Of a DNA stretch of 64,000 bases, positions 18,366 to 26,443 are shown one piece after another. The notes beneath the pieces are model-generated. The model saw only the letters and a list, made by a program, of their open reading frames with translations, did no database searches and had not been told where the DNA came from. Made by a program: the position numbers and the translations under genes. How positions within the stretch are numbered: the first letter of the stretch is position 1; each line of letters starts with the position of its first letter. Source of the stretch: Chlorobiaceae bacterium (lineage in GTDB: Bacteria > Bacteroidota > Chlorobiia > Chlorobiales > Chlorobiaceae); contig JAAXWO010000003.1 of NCBI GenBank assembly GCA_013334965.1, positions 1 through 64,000 of the forward strand, in the 5' to 3' direction.

Positions 18366-20279
18366 ATGTCAACTACATCTGAAGATTCCCATTTATCTTC
18401 CCCCTCCAGCAATCCTGATATCAAACGTCTTGCAACCCTTTCGCTGGCCGCGCTGGGTGTGGTGTTCGGGGATATCGGCACAAGCCCGCTTTATGCTGTC
18501 AGGGAATGTTTTCATGGCGAATACAGTATTCCGGTTACGACCGACAATGTCCTGGGGGTGCTTTCGCTTCTGATCTGGGCAATTCTCCTGATTGTCACCC
18601 TTAAGTACCTGACCTTCATCATGAGGGCTGATAACGAGGGCGAGGGAGGGATTCTGGCCCTGACGTCACTGATCATCTCGCATAGCAGAAAGAACAAAAG
18701 CGAACGCTGGTTTCTTGTCGGTATAGGACTGTTCGGCGCGTCTCTCCTTTACGGCGACGGGATGATCACTCCGGCCATTTCGGTGTTGAGCGCTGTAGAG
18801 GGCGTACAGATCGTGATTCCTGAGTTCAGTCCCTTCCTGATTCCCGTGACGATCGTTATTCTTGCCGGCCTTTTTCTGTTCCAGCATCATGGTACGGCAA
18901 AGGTTGGGGCGCTCTTTGGTCCGATTATCCTTATCTGGTTCGCGGCGATCGGTCTGCTCGGCCTTAATGCGATCGTCCGTTATCCCCGGATCCTGCAGGC
19001 TGTTTTTCCCTGGTACGGGGTCGAGTTTCTCATGAACAACCAATCCAAGGGATTTCTGGTGCTGGGTGCAGTTTTTCTTTCGGTGACCGGTGCAGAAGCG
19101 CTGTATGCTGATATGGGACATTTCGGCCGTCGGCCGATCCGTCTCACCTGGTCGCTCCTGGTGCTGCCGGCGTTGCTGCTGAATTATTTCGGGCAGGGAG
19201 CGTTGTTGCTCGCGTCTCCTGACGCATCGCATAACCCGTTTTACTCCCTGGTGCCATCATGGGCCATGATTCCCATGGTAATTCTGGCGACCATGTCGAC
19301 GATCATTGCGTCCCAGGCTCTTATTACCGGGGTGTTTTCCCTTACCCAGCAGGCAATCCAGCTCGGGTATCTGCCGAGGTTGACGATTCGTCATACGTCA
19401 GCGAGCCATATGGGGCAGATCTATGTCCCGGCCGCAAACTGGTCGCTCATGTTTGCCACGATTGCGCTTGTCGCCGGGTTCGGTTCATCGAGCCGCCTTG
19501 CCTCCGCCTATGGTGTGGCCGTAACGGCGACCATGCTGATTTCCGCAATCCTTTTTTACTATGTCGCCCGCGACCTCTGGAGCTGGAACCGGCTTGCAGT
19601 CAATCTTCTGGTAGGATTTTTCATTGTCATTGATCTGTCGTTTTTTGGTGCGAGCATAAGCAAGCTGTTCCATGGCGCCTGGTTTCCCCTGGTCATCGGC
19701 CTGATCTCCTTTACGATCATGCTCACCTGGAAGCAGGGGCGGATGTTGCTTCTCAAGCAGATCCAGGATCGTACCCTCACCATCGGGGAGTTTGTCGACA
19801 GCCTTGCGCTGCAGCAGCCCCAGCGCGTAAAAGGTCAGGCGGTTTTTCTGACGGCCAATCCCGATGTCGTCCCGATCGCACTGCTGCACAATTTGCGTCA
19901 CAACAAGATTCTCCATTCCGAAGTCGGTCTGTTCCATTTCTCGACCGAGCGGGTCCCGAGGGTGCCGAACAGCAAAAAGGTTGAGGTTACCCAGCTCAGC
20001 GACGGCTTGTACAAGATCATTGCCAGATACGGATTCATGGAGTATCCGAACATCCGGCAGGTCCTTGCGCTGGCTAACCAGCAGGGTATGCACTTCAAGC
20101 CTGAAGCGATCAGCTTCTTCCTTAACCGCGAAAAGATCGTTACAGGAATGAAGTCGAAAATGAGTGTCTGGCGCAAAAAACTTTTTGCGCTTATGGCCCG
20201 AAACGCGCTGAGCGCAACTGCCTATTATGATCTCCCTTCAGGTCAGGTGATAGAAATCGGTGTGCAGGTCCAGATTTAG
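18366..20279 (+). CDS. kup: Kup-type potassium uptake protein
   Basis: An inner-membrane K+ uptake transporter, probably proton-coupled. From the ATG at 18366 it has 637 residues, typical of Kup. Signatures include LGVVFGDIGTSPLYAVRECF near the N-terminus, ADNEGEGGILAL, and LLYGDGMITPAISVLSAVEG. About twelve hydrophobic segments precede the cytosolic C-terminal domain (from ~470), which contains VFLTANPDVVPIALLHNLRHN. No strong Shine-Dalgarno sequence is seen before the start. Confidence 0.93.
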   Translation: MSTTSEDSHLSSPSSNPDIKRLATLSLAALGVVFGDIGTSPLYAVRECFHGEYSIPVTTDNVLGVLSLLIWAILLIVTLKYLTFIMRADNEGEGGILALTSLIISHSRKNKSERWFLVGIGLFGASLLYGDGMITPAISVLSAVEGVQIVIPEFSPFLIPVTIVILAGLFLFQHHGTAKVGALFGPIILIWFAAIGLLGLNAIVRYPRILQAVFPWYGVEFLMNNQSKGFLVLGAVFLSVTGAEALYADMGHFGRRPIRLTWSLLVLPALLLNYFGQGALLLASPDASHNPFYSLVPSWAMIPMVILATMSTIIASQALITGVFSLTQQAIQLGYLPRLTIRHTSASHMGQIYVPAANWSLMFATIALVAGFGSSSRLASAYGVAVTATMLISAILFYYVARDLWSWNRLAVNLLVGFFIVIDLSFFGASISKLFHGAWFPLVIGLISFTIMLTWKQGRMLLLKQIQDRTLTIGEFVDSLALQQPQRVKGQAVFLTANPDVVPIALLHNLRHNKILHSEVGLFHFSTERVPRVPNSKKVEVTQLSDGLYKIIARYGFMEYPNIRQVLALANQQGMHFKPEAISFFLNREKIVTGMKSKMSVWRKKLFALMARNALSATAYYDLPSGQVIEIGVQVQI

Positions 20280-20369
20280 GGGAGTTGATGCATCAATTGT
20301 TTTCTATTCGGCATATAGAATTTTTACCTATATTCTACTATAAGTTGAATAGACGGCAATCCAGTGTGC

Positions 20370-21152
20370 ATGCAAGAACTCGTTTTAAACATCGTTGAAA
20401 ATCCGGTGTCTTCGTTACTTCTGATTTTCAATCTTATCGTTATAGAAAGTCTTCTCTCTGTAGATAACGCGGCCGTGCTTGCTACCATGGTCATGGATCT
20501 GCCGTCGAAAGATCGATCAGCTGCCTTGAAGTACGGCATCCTGGGCGCGTATCTTTTCAGGGGGCTATTCCTGTTTCTGGCTTCATGGCTGATCAAAATC
20601 TGGTGGCTTAAGCCGATCGGCGGACTCTACCTGCTTTATCTGACCTGGAACTGGTGGAATGGACGAGCCATCAATGCCTCCGGTGAAGAGGGCTACAACA
20701 AGCAGAATAACCGCTTTTTCAGAGTCGCTTCCGGATCCATAGGAGTGTTCTGGGCTACGGTCGTGCTCATTGAAATGATGGACATCGCGTTTTCCATCGA
20801 CAATGTTTTCGCGGCAGTCGCATTTACGGACAACATCATTCTGATCTGCACAGGAGTTTTTATCGGGATTCTGGCAATGCGTTTTGTCGCCCAGGGATTT
20901 GTCCGCCTGATGGAGGAGTATGCATTTCTGGAAACCTGTGCATTTATTGTTCTCGGTATCCTTGGGCTTAAGCTTTCACTCTCTGTCGTCGAGCATTTTT
21001 ATCCCGGGTCGTTGTTCAGCAGGATCCTTGATGGCCGTGAAGCGGACGTCGTAACCTCCTTGTTGACGGTCACCATATTTTTCGCGCCTGTGCTGACCAG
21101 CATGCTCTTCAATTTTCCTGCCAGGGCAGGCGATGAAGAACGAATTACCTAG
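20370..21152 (+). CDS. TerC/Alx family integral membrane protein
   Basis: A protein of about 260 residues with seven or more hydrophobic segments. Two family signatures are clear, each with the conserved acidic residue in a membrane helix: SVDNAAVLATMV near the N-terminus and SIDNVFAAVAF in the middle. TerC-family proteins are linked to manganese export or metalation of exported proteins (Alx, MntP-like roles) and to tellurite resistance. A GTG at 20364 is an alternative start. No tellurite-resistance genes are nearby, so a metal-homeostasis role is more likely. Confidence 0.85.
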   Translation: MQELVLNIVENPVSSLLLIFNLIVIESLLSVDNAAVLATMVMDLPSKDRSAALKYGILGAYLFRGLFLFLASWLIKIWWLKPIGGLYLLYLTWNWWNGRAINASGEEGYNKQNNRFFRVASGSIGVFWATVVLIEMMDIAFSIDNVFAAVAFTDNIILICTGVFIGILAMRFVAQGFVRLMEEYAFLETCAFIVLGILGLKLSLSVVEHFYPGSLFSRILDGREADVVTSLLTVTIFFAPVLTSMLFNFPARAGDEERIT

Positions 21153-21251
21153 TTCTTTTGCCTATGTTTTGCGGTTCATCTCCGATTCAGGGTTTTGAAG
21201 TCGTGGGCATTGGGCACCACCAATCTTTAACGAATAGTATTACTTACTGCC

Positions 21252-21911
21252 ATGGCTTCAAATAGCGGATTTCATCATCGCCTCAGAGACTATATCCTGA
21301 AAAAGCACGGCTCCATCAACGCCTTCTGCCGGGCTGTCGACATCAAGTATCCTGCCCAGATGACCCCTTATCTCAAGGGCAAATGTCTTCCGGGAAAAAA
21401 GATGATCGAGCGACTTGAAAAAGACGGCGCCGATATTGACTGGATCATGACCGGACATATGGTTGGCGAGCAGATGAGCCCTATCAGCGACGCGCTTGCG
21501 TTGTCTCGTTACAGGATGGACATCGATAATCTTCTTCGTCAGGTCAGGTTGCACATCGGTCGGTTTGAGGAGAGGCTCAAACCGGCGATTGAGGCTTATG
21601 CTGTTCTCGACGATGCTGAAAAAATCGTCGATTTGAGCGGATCGATTGAAAAGTTCTTAGGGTATGAACCTGGTGCCCTTGAGGGGGCTTCTTTATCCGA
21701 GCTCATTCATCCGGAAGATTATGCGCACTTCAGGAATGCTCTCCAGCGGCAGACGCAGGCGGAGGCCGTGCTTATGTTCTATTCGCGTTTCAAGGCCGGA
21801 GACGGTTCGTATGTCAATGTCGAGTGGAGCTTGTCGGTCAAAAGAAAACCGATGTCAGAACTGAACGAGTACGCGATGATTCTTCGCAGGACGGACACCC
21901 AGTTATTCTGA
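21252..21911 (+). CDS. HTH plus PAS domain regulator
   Basis: The 219-residue protein joins two parts. Residues ~8-70 form a helix-turn-helix of the phage CI/XRE type (FHHRLRDYILKKHG, then INAFCRAVDIKYPAQMTPYLKGKCLPG and WIMTGH). Residues ~115-215 are a PAS domain with a PAC-like end (ILDLSGSIEKFLGYEP-like region, LIHPEDYAHF, DGSYVNVEWSLSVKRK). It lacks any kinase or output domain other than the HTH, so it is probably a one-component regulator. Ligand and targets are unknown; flanking genes give no clear hint. Confidence 0.75.
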   Translation: MASNSGFHHRLRDYILKKHGSINAFCRAVDIKYPAQMTPYLKGKCLPGKKMIERLEKDGADIDWIMTGHMVGEQMSPISDALALSRYRMDIDNLLRQVRLHIGRFEERLKPAIEAYAVLDDAEKIVDLSGSIEKFLGYEPGALEGASLSELIHPEDYAHFRNALQRQTQAEAVLMFYSRFKAGDGSYVNVEWSLSVKRKPMSELNEYAMILRRTDTQLF

Positions 21912-22077
21912 ACAGCTGTTTTTTGATGCAGTTGGCGTCAATTCATGGTGCTATTTTTGCAATGGACAGACTATGATGAAATAATAGCTGTATTTATTTT
22001 CATTTTTTATTACAATGAATTTATGTCGGATATGGATTGAATATACATTTCGTCTACTCAACGGTAAGGAGCGCCAG

Positions 22078-22356
22078 ATGTCGCATTTCAGGGTTGGAGA
22101 TTCCATCGTATACCACAAACCGAAAAGCTCGGTCTCTCCCGGGCCCAGAGCCCGGCAGGTATATCCTCTTGCGCATGGCGAGCAGTACCATTATGTGGTC
22201 GACAAGTTCTGGAAGGTAGTATCCGTTAACGACGACGATACCATCGAGGTGGTGACCCGTACGGGTAAAAAGCATATCCTTCCGGTAAACGATCCCAATA
22301 TCAGCAAGGCCCATCCACTGAAGCAGCTCCTGCACAGGAAACGCTTTCCCAATTGA
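22078..22356 (+). CDS. uncharacterised 92-residue protein
   Basis: The ATG at 22078 is preceded by AAGGAG at 7 nt, which decides the start over an upstream ATG at 22015. The sequence begins MSHFRVGDSIVYHKPK and continues with a strand-rich segment (YHYVVDKFWKVVSVNDDDTIEVVTRTGKKHIL) that looks like a small beta-barrel (SH3/KOW-like). A basic C-terminus (LKQLLHRKRF) could bind nucleic acid. That reading is a guess; no family is recognised. Confidence 0.7.
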   Translation: MSHFRVGDSIVYHKPKSSVSPGPRARQVYPLAHGEQYHYVVDKFWKVVSVNDDDTIEVVTRTGKKHILPVNDPNISKAHPLKQLLHRKRFPN

Positions 22357-22410
22357 CGCTCGTCATAATCTTGTTTTACTTCTGGATTGCGTTGTTCTGC
22401 GATGTTCGAT

Positions 22411-22453
22411 AAAGTCCAGTGCCACCGGTGCGACACCGTGGACACTGGACTTT
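22411..22453. terminator. long hairpin after the 92-residue protein gene
   Basis: AAAGTCCAGTG (22411-22421) is the exact reverse complement of 22443-22453, and most of the inner bases also pair, giving a stem of about 19 bp with a very short loop. There is no T-run. It separates convergent genes and could terminate both, or be a stand-alone palindromic repeat. Confidence 0.55.
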
Positions 22454-22552
22454 ATCTCACTTCTCATTACTGACCGCCGCGGAAAAGTTCCGTTAAAGGG
22501 CTCCGCCAGCCAGCCTCACTATCAGCCGTGATCACCGGATCTTGTTTGCGGA

Positions 22553-22786
22553 TTATGTCTCCGACTCGCCGACAGGCTCAGTGCCTGCCCGGAGGTGTTT
22601 CACATCGGTGTCGAACCATAGGGGTTTCTCATGGCGCAGCATGCTCGCGATGACCTGAAACTCAGCCGGGTCTGTGAACAGATGGTTTTCTATGAGTTGG
22701 TTGCTTGAATCATAAAGAGCGATTCTTCCTTTGTGGCCAGCCAGGTCCCAGCGGCTATAGTAGCTTGCAACGAGAATGTTTGCCAT
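22553..22786 (-). CDS. uncharacterised 77-residue protein
   Basis: An ATG at 22786 opens a 77-residue frame with balanced, protein-like composition (MANILVASYYSRWDLAG, then GRIALYDSSNQLIENHLF). It lies upstream of and on the same strand as the pentapeptide-repeat gene's opposite end, in a gap that fits it well. No signal peptide, motif or family is recognised. The ribosome-binding site is weak. Confidence 0.5.
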   Translation of the reverse strand: MANILVASYYSRWDLAGHKGRIALYDSSNQLIENHLFTDPAEFQVIASMLRHEKPLWFDTDVKHLRAGTEPVGESET

Positions 22787-22844
22787 AACAGTAAGGTTTT
22801 CCGTTTCAGGTTCGAGTCATCTGTCATCAGTCAACAGGTGGTGG

Positions 22845-24161
22845 TCATTTCTCGGTGAATATCGCGTCATTGCTTGCTGCCCAGCCACGAGTCGCCTTTT
22901 TTCCGGATGGCGTGATCGTCGTCGGGGAGATGATTGCATCGGTCAGGTTCGTTCCTATCAGGTTTGCGCCAGTCAGGTCTGCGCCTTTAAGGGAGGCCTT
23001 TTCAAGGTTTGCATCGAAGAGCGAGGCTTTGGTCAGGTTTGCTCCGTCGAGGTTGGCCCCATAGAGCATGGCCCCATAGAGCATCGCTCCCGTGAGGTTC
23101 GCTTCCGAAAGGTTCGCGTTTTTCAAGTAAGCCCTGTCGAGGTTTGCGCCCTCCATGTCTGCCCCTTTCAGGTTTGCCTGTTTCATGTCGGCTCTCTGGA
23201 AGTTGGCTCCAGCAAGGGATGCTCCTGCGAGATTGGCCTTGTCAAGGTTGGCGTGTTCGAAATCCGATTTCGATAAACCCACTTTCCTGAGATCAACACC
23301 GGCAAGGTTGGCGTGGCCAGCTTTTTCTTCGGTCAGTTCGACTTTCGCGTCCGGATTTGTTGTTCTCATGGCATTCCATGTTTCGACATCACGGATATCA
23401 GGTGTTACCGGCGAGGCTTTGGCCTGTTCATGGGCGCTCATGTTTTCCGGATTGACGACAGGTTCGGGAGTGGCTGGTTTTAGGAATACAGGAGGTGTTG
23501 CCGCCGGTTCCCTGACGAAACGGGCGTCGTGCCTCATTGCCCAGGAGCCTGTGGCCGGTTCGCCAGAAGGCAGAATGGTGTTGTTTGAAAATCTTGCGTC
23601 TTTCAGCATGGCGTTTTCGAGCAATTGCGCCTGCTCAAGTTGTGCTCCCTTCAGGTTAGCCCCTTCAAAATCAGCTTCGAAAAGCGTTGCTCCCTTGAGA
23701 TTTGCGTTTTCCAGGTCTGCTCCGGGCAACTTTGCCCATCTCATGTTTGTCGCGGCCAGGTTCGCTCCGGTAAATCTGGCATTCATCATGAACGCACCGC
23801 TCATGTTCGCTCCGGCGAGCCATGCCTTTGATGCGTCGGTTTTGATGAGGTTCGCTTTTTTCAGGTATGCCATCGAGAGGTTTGCGCCTTTCAGGCTTGC
23901 GTTGTTGAGCGTTGTTCCGCTCAGGTCTGCTTTGGAAAGATTGGCTTCGGCCAGGTTCGCCCCGCTGAGGTTTGCCCCTTCGAGGTTCGCTTTCGAAAGG
24001 TCGATGGCTTGTTGTGGATTGGTTTGACGCATCGAATTCCATTCGGTTACATTTTTCAGGAGAAGTTTTCTCTGGTCCTGATTGTAAGCAAGCCCGGGGG
24101 AGTTGATGGTGGCGACGAGAGCCAGGATTATTGCCGGGACGGCACGCTTTGGAGTTATCAT
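22845..24161 (-). CDS. exported pentapeptide-repeat protein, two tandem modules
   Basis: The ATG at 24161 gives 438 residues beginning with a signal peptide (basic MITPKR, hydrophobic run, cleavage near GLAYNQ). An upstream in-frame start at 24392 would bury this signal. The mature protein holds two blocks of A(N/D)LxX pentapeptide repeats, which form a right-handed quadrilateral beta-helix. Each block starts with WNxMRxTNP and ends with PSGxxATxxWAxxxDAxF, so the whole module is duplicated with a linker between. The function of such exported proteins is unknown; structural or binding roles are likely. Confidence 0.88.
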   Translation of the reverse strand: MITPKRAVPAIILALVATINSPGLAYNQDQRKLLLKNVTEWNSMRQTNPQQAIDLSKANLEGANLSGANLAEANLSKADLSGTTLNNASLKGANLSMAYLKKANLIKTDASKAWLAGANMSGAFMMNARFTGANLAATNMRWAKLPGADLENANLKGATLFEADFEGANLKGAQLEQAQLLENAMLKDARFSNNTILPSGEPATGSWAMRHDARFVREPAATPPVFLKPATPEPVVNPENMSAHEQAKASPVTPDIRDVETWNAMRTTNPDAKVELTEEKAGHANLAGVDLRKVGLSKSDFEHANLDKANLAGASLAGANFQRADMKQANLKGADMEGANLDRAYLKNANLSEANLTGAMLYGAMLYGANLDGANLTKASLFDANLEKASLKGADLTGANLIGTNLTDAIISPTTITPSGKKATRGWAASNDAIFTEK

Positions 24162-24405
24162 GGTCGCTATGCCTGTCAGGTTATGTTGTTGTGCCAGTGG
24201 GTTTGAGGTGTCCGGACGGTTATTCAGTTTTACTGTGACCGTTTGCCCCGGCAAATGCCTCATTGGAAAGTAATGAAAAAGAGAAACAGTCCCGCAACCC
24301 TCTGCATGCATTCGGGCAAGGCCCCTCGACGCGCAGGCAGCCGGGAAACTGAATCCCCGATCTCGAGGTTCTTTTAAGAGATGGAAAAACAAAAAGGATA
24401 AAATT

Positions 24406-25107
24406 ATGGCAAACGGTTTGGGATATACAGGAAAAGTTCTTGTGGCTGGGGCTACGGGGAAGACGGGCAGTTGGGTTGTCAGAAGGCTTCTGCATTATGG
24501 AGTGTCGGTCAGGGTGTTGTCAAGGTCTGAAGAGAAGGCAAAGGCGATTTTCGGAGATGCCGTGGAGATAGTCTCTGGAAAAATCCAGGAAAAGGCTGAC
24601 GTCGAACGGGCAGTCAAGGGATGCGATGCCGTTATCTCTGCCCTCGGCTCAAGCGCGGTGAGCGGAGAGTCTTCGCCATCGGAGGTGGACCGAGACGGCG
24701 CTATCAGGCTTGTTGACGAAGCGGCAAAAGCAGGTGTCAGGCACTTTGCCATGGTCAGTTCAATAGGAGTGACGAAATGGTTTCATCCGCTCAATCTGTT
24801 CGGTGGCGTGCTGAGCATGAAACTTGCGGCTGAAGAGCATCTTCGTCAGGTTTTTTCTTCAGTCGACCGTTCCTACACCATTATTCGACCGGGCGGACTT
24901 AAAGACGGGGAGCCCCTTCAGCAGCGGCTTCATGTCGAGCAGGGCGACAGGCTTTGGAGCGGGTGGACAAACAGGGCTGACGTTGCCGAGCTGGCAGTCT
25001 TGTCTCTTTGGGTCGGTAAGGCAAAAAACAGGACTTTCGAGGTCATCAGCGAGGCTCCGGAGGTACAGGAGTCGCTGGCAGGATATTACGACAAGCTTGT
25101 CCCGTGA
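24406..25107 (+). CDS. atypical SDR family NAD(P)-binding protein
   Basis: The 233-residue protein has a Rossmann fold with the N-terminal dinucleotide motif VAGATGKTGSWVVRRLL (TGATGxxG type, as in NmrA/TIC62-like atypical SDRs). Other elements are CDAVISALGSS, a VSSIGV segment in place of the catalytic Ser region, and YTIIRPGGL. The classical YxxxK motif is not evident, so it may act as a redox sensor or an isomerase/reductase of unknown substrate. It is transcribed toward the csmD gene and shares the terminator at 25147-25180. Confidence 0.8.
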   Translation: MANGLGYTGKVLVAGATGKTGSWVVRRLLHYGVSVRVLSRSEEKAKAIFGDAVEIVSGKIQEKADVERAVKGCDAVISALGSSAVSGESSPSEVDRDGAIRLVDEAAKAGVRHFAMVSSIGVTKWFHPLNLFGGVLSMKLAAEEHLRQVFSSVDRSYTIIRPGGLKDGEPLQQRLHVEQGDRLWSGWTNRADVAELAVLSLWVGKAKNRTFEVISEAPEVQESLAGYYDKLVP

Positions 25108-25146
25108 AGGGTAACGAAATTCGACCAGCCAGGTTCAGAGAACAGA

Positions 25147-25180
25147 AAAGGCCCGACATGACTTGTTCATGCGGGCCTTT
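25147..25180. terminator. bidirectional terminator hairpin
   Basis: AAAGGCCCG (25147-25155) pairs with 25172-25180, with additional pairing inside (CATGA/TCATG). The A-tract before and T residues after let it serve both the SDR gene (+) and the csmD-like gene (-). Confidence 0.75.
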
Positions 25181-25210
25181 CCGGTTACTGTAACCGGGTA
25201 CGGGTCAGGA

Positions 25211-25564
25211 TCAGACCTTTTTTGCCGGCAGGATGCTGCAAACGGTATTGGTCGCAAAACTGACTCCTGACTGCGCCACTGAAACCAACGATCCGGCGAT
25301 TGAGCCTACGAGGTTGACCAGGGTGCCTCCGACAGATGTCACGGCATTGGCAACGGCTCCAGTTGCAGCGACAGCCGTGGTGCTTAATGAGCTGACCGAT
25401 GATGAAACGGCTTGGGTCAGAGTATTCGCTGCATTTCCGATGGCAGGTGTCACCGACTGGATCGTGTTCGAAACCAGGTTGATCTGATTGACGCCCAGTT
25501 CTGTCAGACTTTTCACGGCGAAGTCAAACGATTGCATCGTATCGATTTTTTCCTCATTTGCCAT
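25211..25564 (-). CDS. csmD: chlorosome envelope protein, CsmC/CsmD type
   Basis: The 117-residue protein (about 11-12 kDa) has the small, Ala/Ser/Thr/Val-rich composition of chlorosome envelope proteins. The N-terminus is polar (SFDFAVKSLTELGVNQINLV) and most of the rest is a weakly hydrophobic helix with glycine breaks. Size and N-terminal sequence fit CsmD better than the longer CsmC. It would sit in the lipid monolayer around the bacteriochlorophyll aggregate. The start has AAGGAG at good spacing. The csmE-like gene lies upstream on the same strand but has its own terminator. CsmC versus CsmD is not settled here. Confidence 0.75.
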   Translation of the reverse strand: MANEEKIDTMQSFDFAVKSLTELGVNQINLVSNTIQSVTPAIGNAANTLTQAVSSSVSSLSTTAVAATGAVANAVTSVGGTLVNLVGSIAGSLVSVAQSGVSFATNTVCSILPAKKV

Positions 25565-25671
25565 TATGTGATCTCCTTTTATTCGTGGTTAAATATTCTA
25601 CAAAAGGAACAGACAGTCTCCATATGCATAATTTACTCATTCGAACCTACTCCATCAACTTTCGCTGCCCC

Positions 25672-25700
25672 AAAAACAAAACGGGACCTGTGGGGTCCCG
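25672..25700 (-). terminator. rho-independent terminator of the csmE-like gene
   Basis: On the minus strand CGGGACC, a short loop and GGTCCCG are followed by TTTTGTTTTTG. Stem arms are at 25682-25688 and 25694-25700. It lies about 20 bp after the csmE-like stop codon and isolates it from csmD. Confidence 0.85.
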
Positions 25701-25722
25701 CTGTTGTTGTATTTCAGAAGGT

Positions 25723-25980
25723 TCACTCCTGGAATCGGCTTTTCACCTCTTTGCTTGGTGTCGCGTAACCTGAAGCTCCTGGAGATGAACCCCTGAGGCC
25801 GCCCGCCGATCCGCTTCCGCCATAGAGATAGGGGTAAGCGTTTGCCCCCAGTCGTTTTGTCGTTTTGCCGATGTTTTCAAGGGCATCCCCGACAACCCAC
25901 CAGTGACCATCGATAAAAACCTCCAGAAACCGGCCATATGCTTCGGCGCCCTGGACAAAAGCTCCAGATGGATTGTTCAT
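25723..25980 (-). CDS. csmE: chlorosome envelope protein CsmA/CsmE family
   Basis: The 85-residue protein has the CsmA-family pattern: a helix GRFLEVFIDGHWWVVGDALENIGKT (the single His is the proposed bacteriochlorophyll a ligand) and a C-terminal tail SPGASGYATPSKEV. The family forms the chlorosome baseplate; CsmE is the minor paralogue of CsmA. The N-terminus (MNNPSGAFVQGAEAYG) and the absence of a csmC gene just upstream favour CsmE. The start has GGGAG 6 nt upstream. The promoter at 26027-26057 and the terminator at 25672-25700 make it a one-gene transcript. Confidence 0.82.
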   Translation of the reverse strand: MNNPSGAFVQGAEAYGRFLEVFIDGHWWVVGDALENIGKTTKRLGANAYPYLYGGSGSAGGLRGSSPGASGYATPSKEVKSRFQE

Positions 25981-26026
25981 GATGATCTCCCGCTTGATGA
26001 ATTGCGTTATTTTCTCTGCTCTGTTT

Positions 26027-26057
26027 CAAATTTATGAAAATATCGTTCGAACACAAA
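26027..26057 (-). promoter_or_regulatory. Bacteroidota-type promoter of the csmE-like gene
   Basis: On the minus strand TTTG (26057-26054), a 19-bp spacer and TAAATTTG (26034-26027) match the -33/-7 pattern TTTG-N19/20-TAnnTTTG known for Bacteroidota primary sigma factors. It is about 46 bp upstream of the csmE start. Confidence 0.6.
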
Positions 26058-26080
26058 ATGGTTTCATGGCATGATGCGTC

Positions 26081-26443
26081 TCACTCCATCAGCCTCAGGC
26101 TCATCAGCAACTCCTGGCTGCTGAATGGTTTTTTCAGCGTCGCGTTTGCGCCGACTGCATCGGCCAGAAGCAGGAAGCTTTCGGGGCCGACCTTGCCGCC
26201 ACCAGAAATGGCCATGATCTTGATGCTTGGGTTCAGTTTCCTGACCTCCATAATCGTTTCAATGCCCTCTTTTTGCGGCATGATCAGATCGGTGATGATG
26301 ATGGCGACATCCCGTTCTTCCTGGATCTTTTGCAGGCCCTCCTGGCCGTTTTCGGCTTCGATAACCGTATAGTTCTCTTTTTTCAGGGTTGTGGCGATGA
26401 ACTTCCTGACCGATGAATCGTCGTCGATGATAAGTATTTTCAT
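26081..26443 (-). CDS. single-domain response regulator
   Basis: A 120-residue CheY-like receiver with no output domain. It has the acidic pair IIDDD near the N-terminus, the phospho-acceptor Asp in IIITDLIMPQKEG, and the conserved Lys in TLKKPF. Its ATG overlaps the stop of the hybrid kinase gene by four bases (ATGA, 26440-26443), so the two are translationally coupled and the kinase is the likely phosphate donor. It is a close paralogue of the receiver at 30428-30805; both share the unusual AISGGG segment. Confidence 0.92.
   Translation of the reverse strand: MKILIIDDDSSVRKFIATTLKKENYTVIEAENGQEGLQKIQEERDVAIIITDLIMPQKEGIETIMEVRKLNPSIKIMAISGGGKVGPESFLLLADAVGANATLKKPFSSQELLMSLRLME

Noticed and set aside
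23155-24027. 290-residue open frame antisense to the pentapeptide-repeat gene
   Set aside because: Its FA-rich periodicity is the mirror of the pentapeptide repeats; the minus-strand gene has a signal peptide and clear family motifs.
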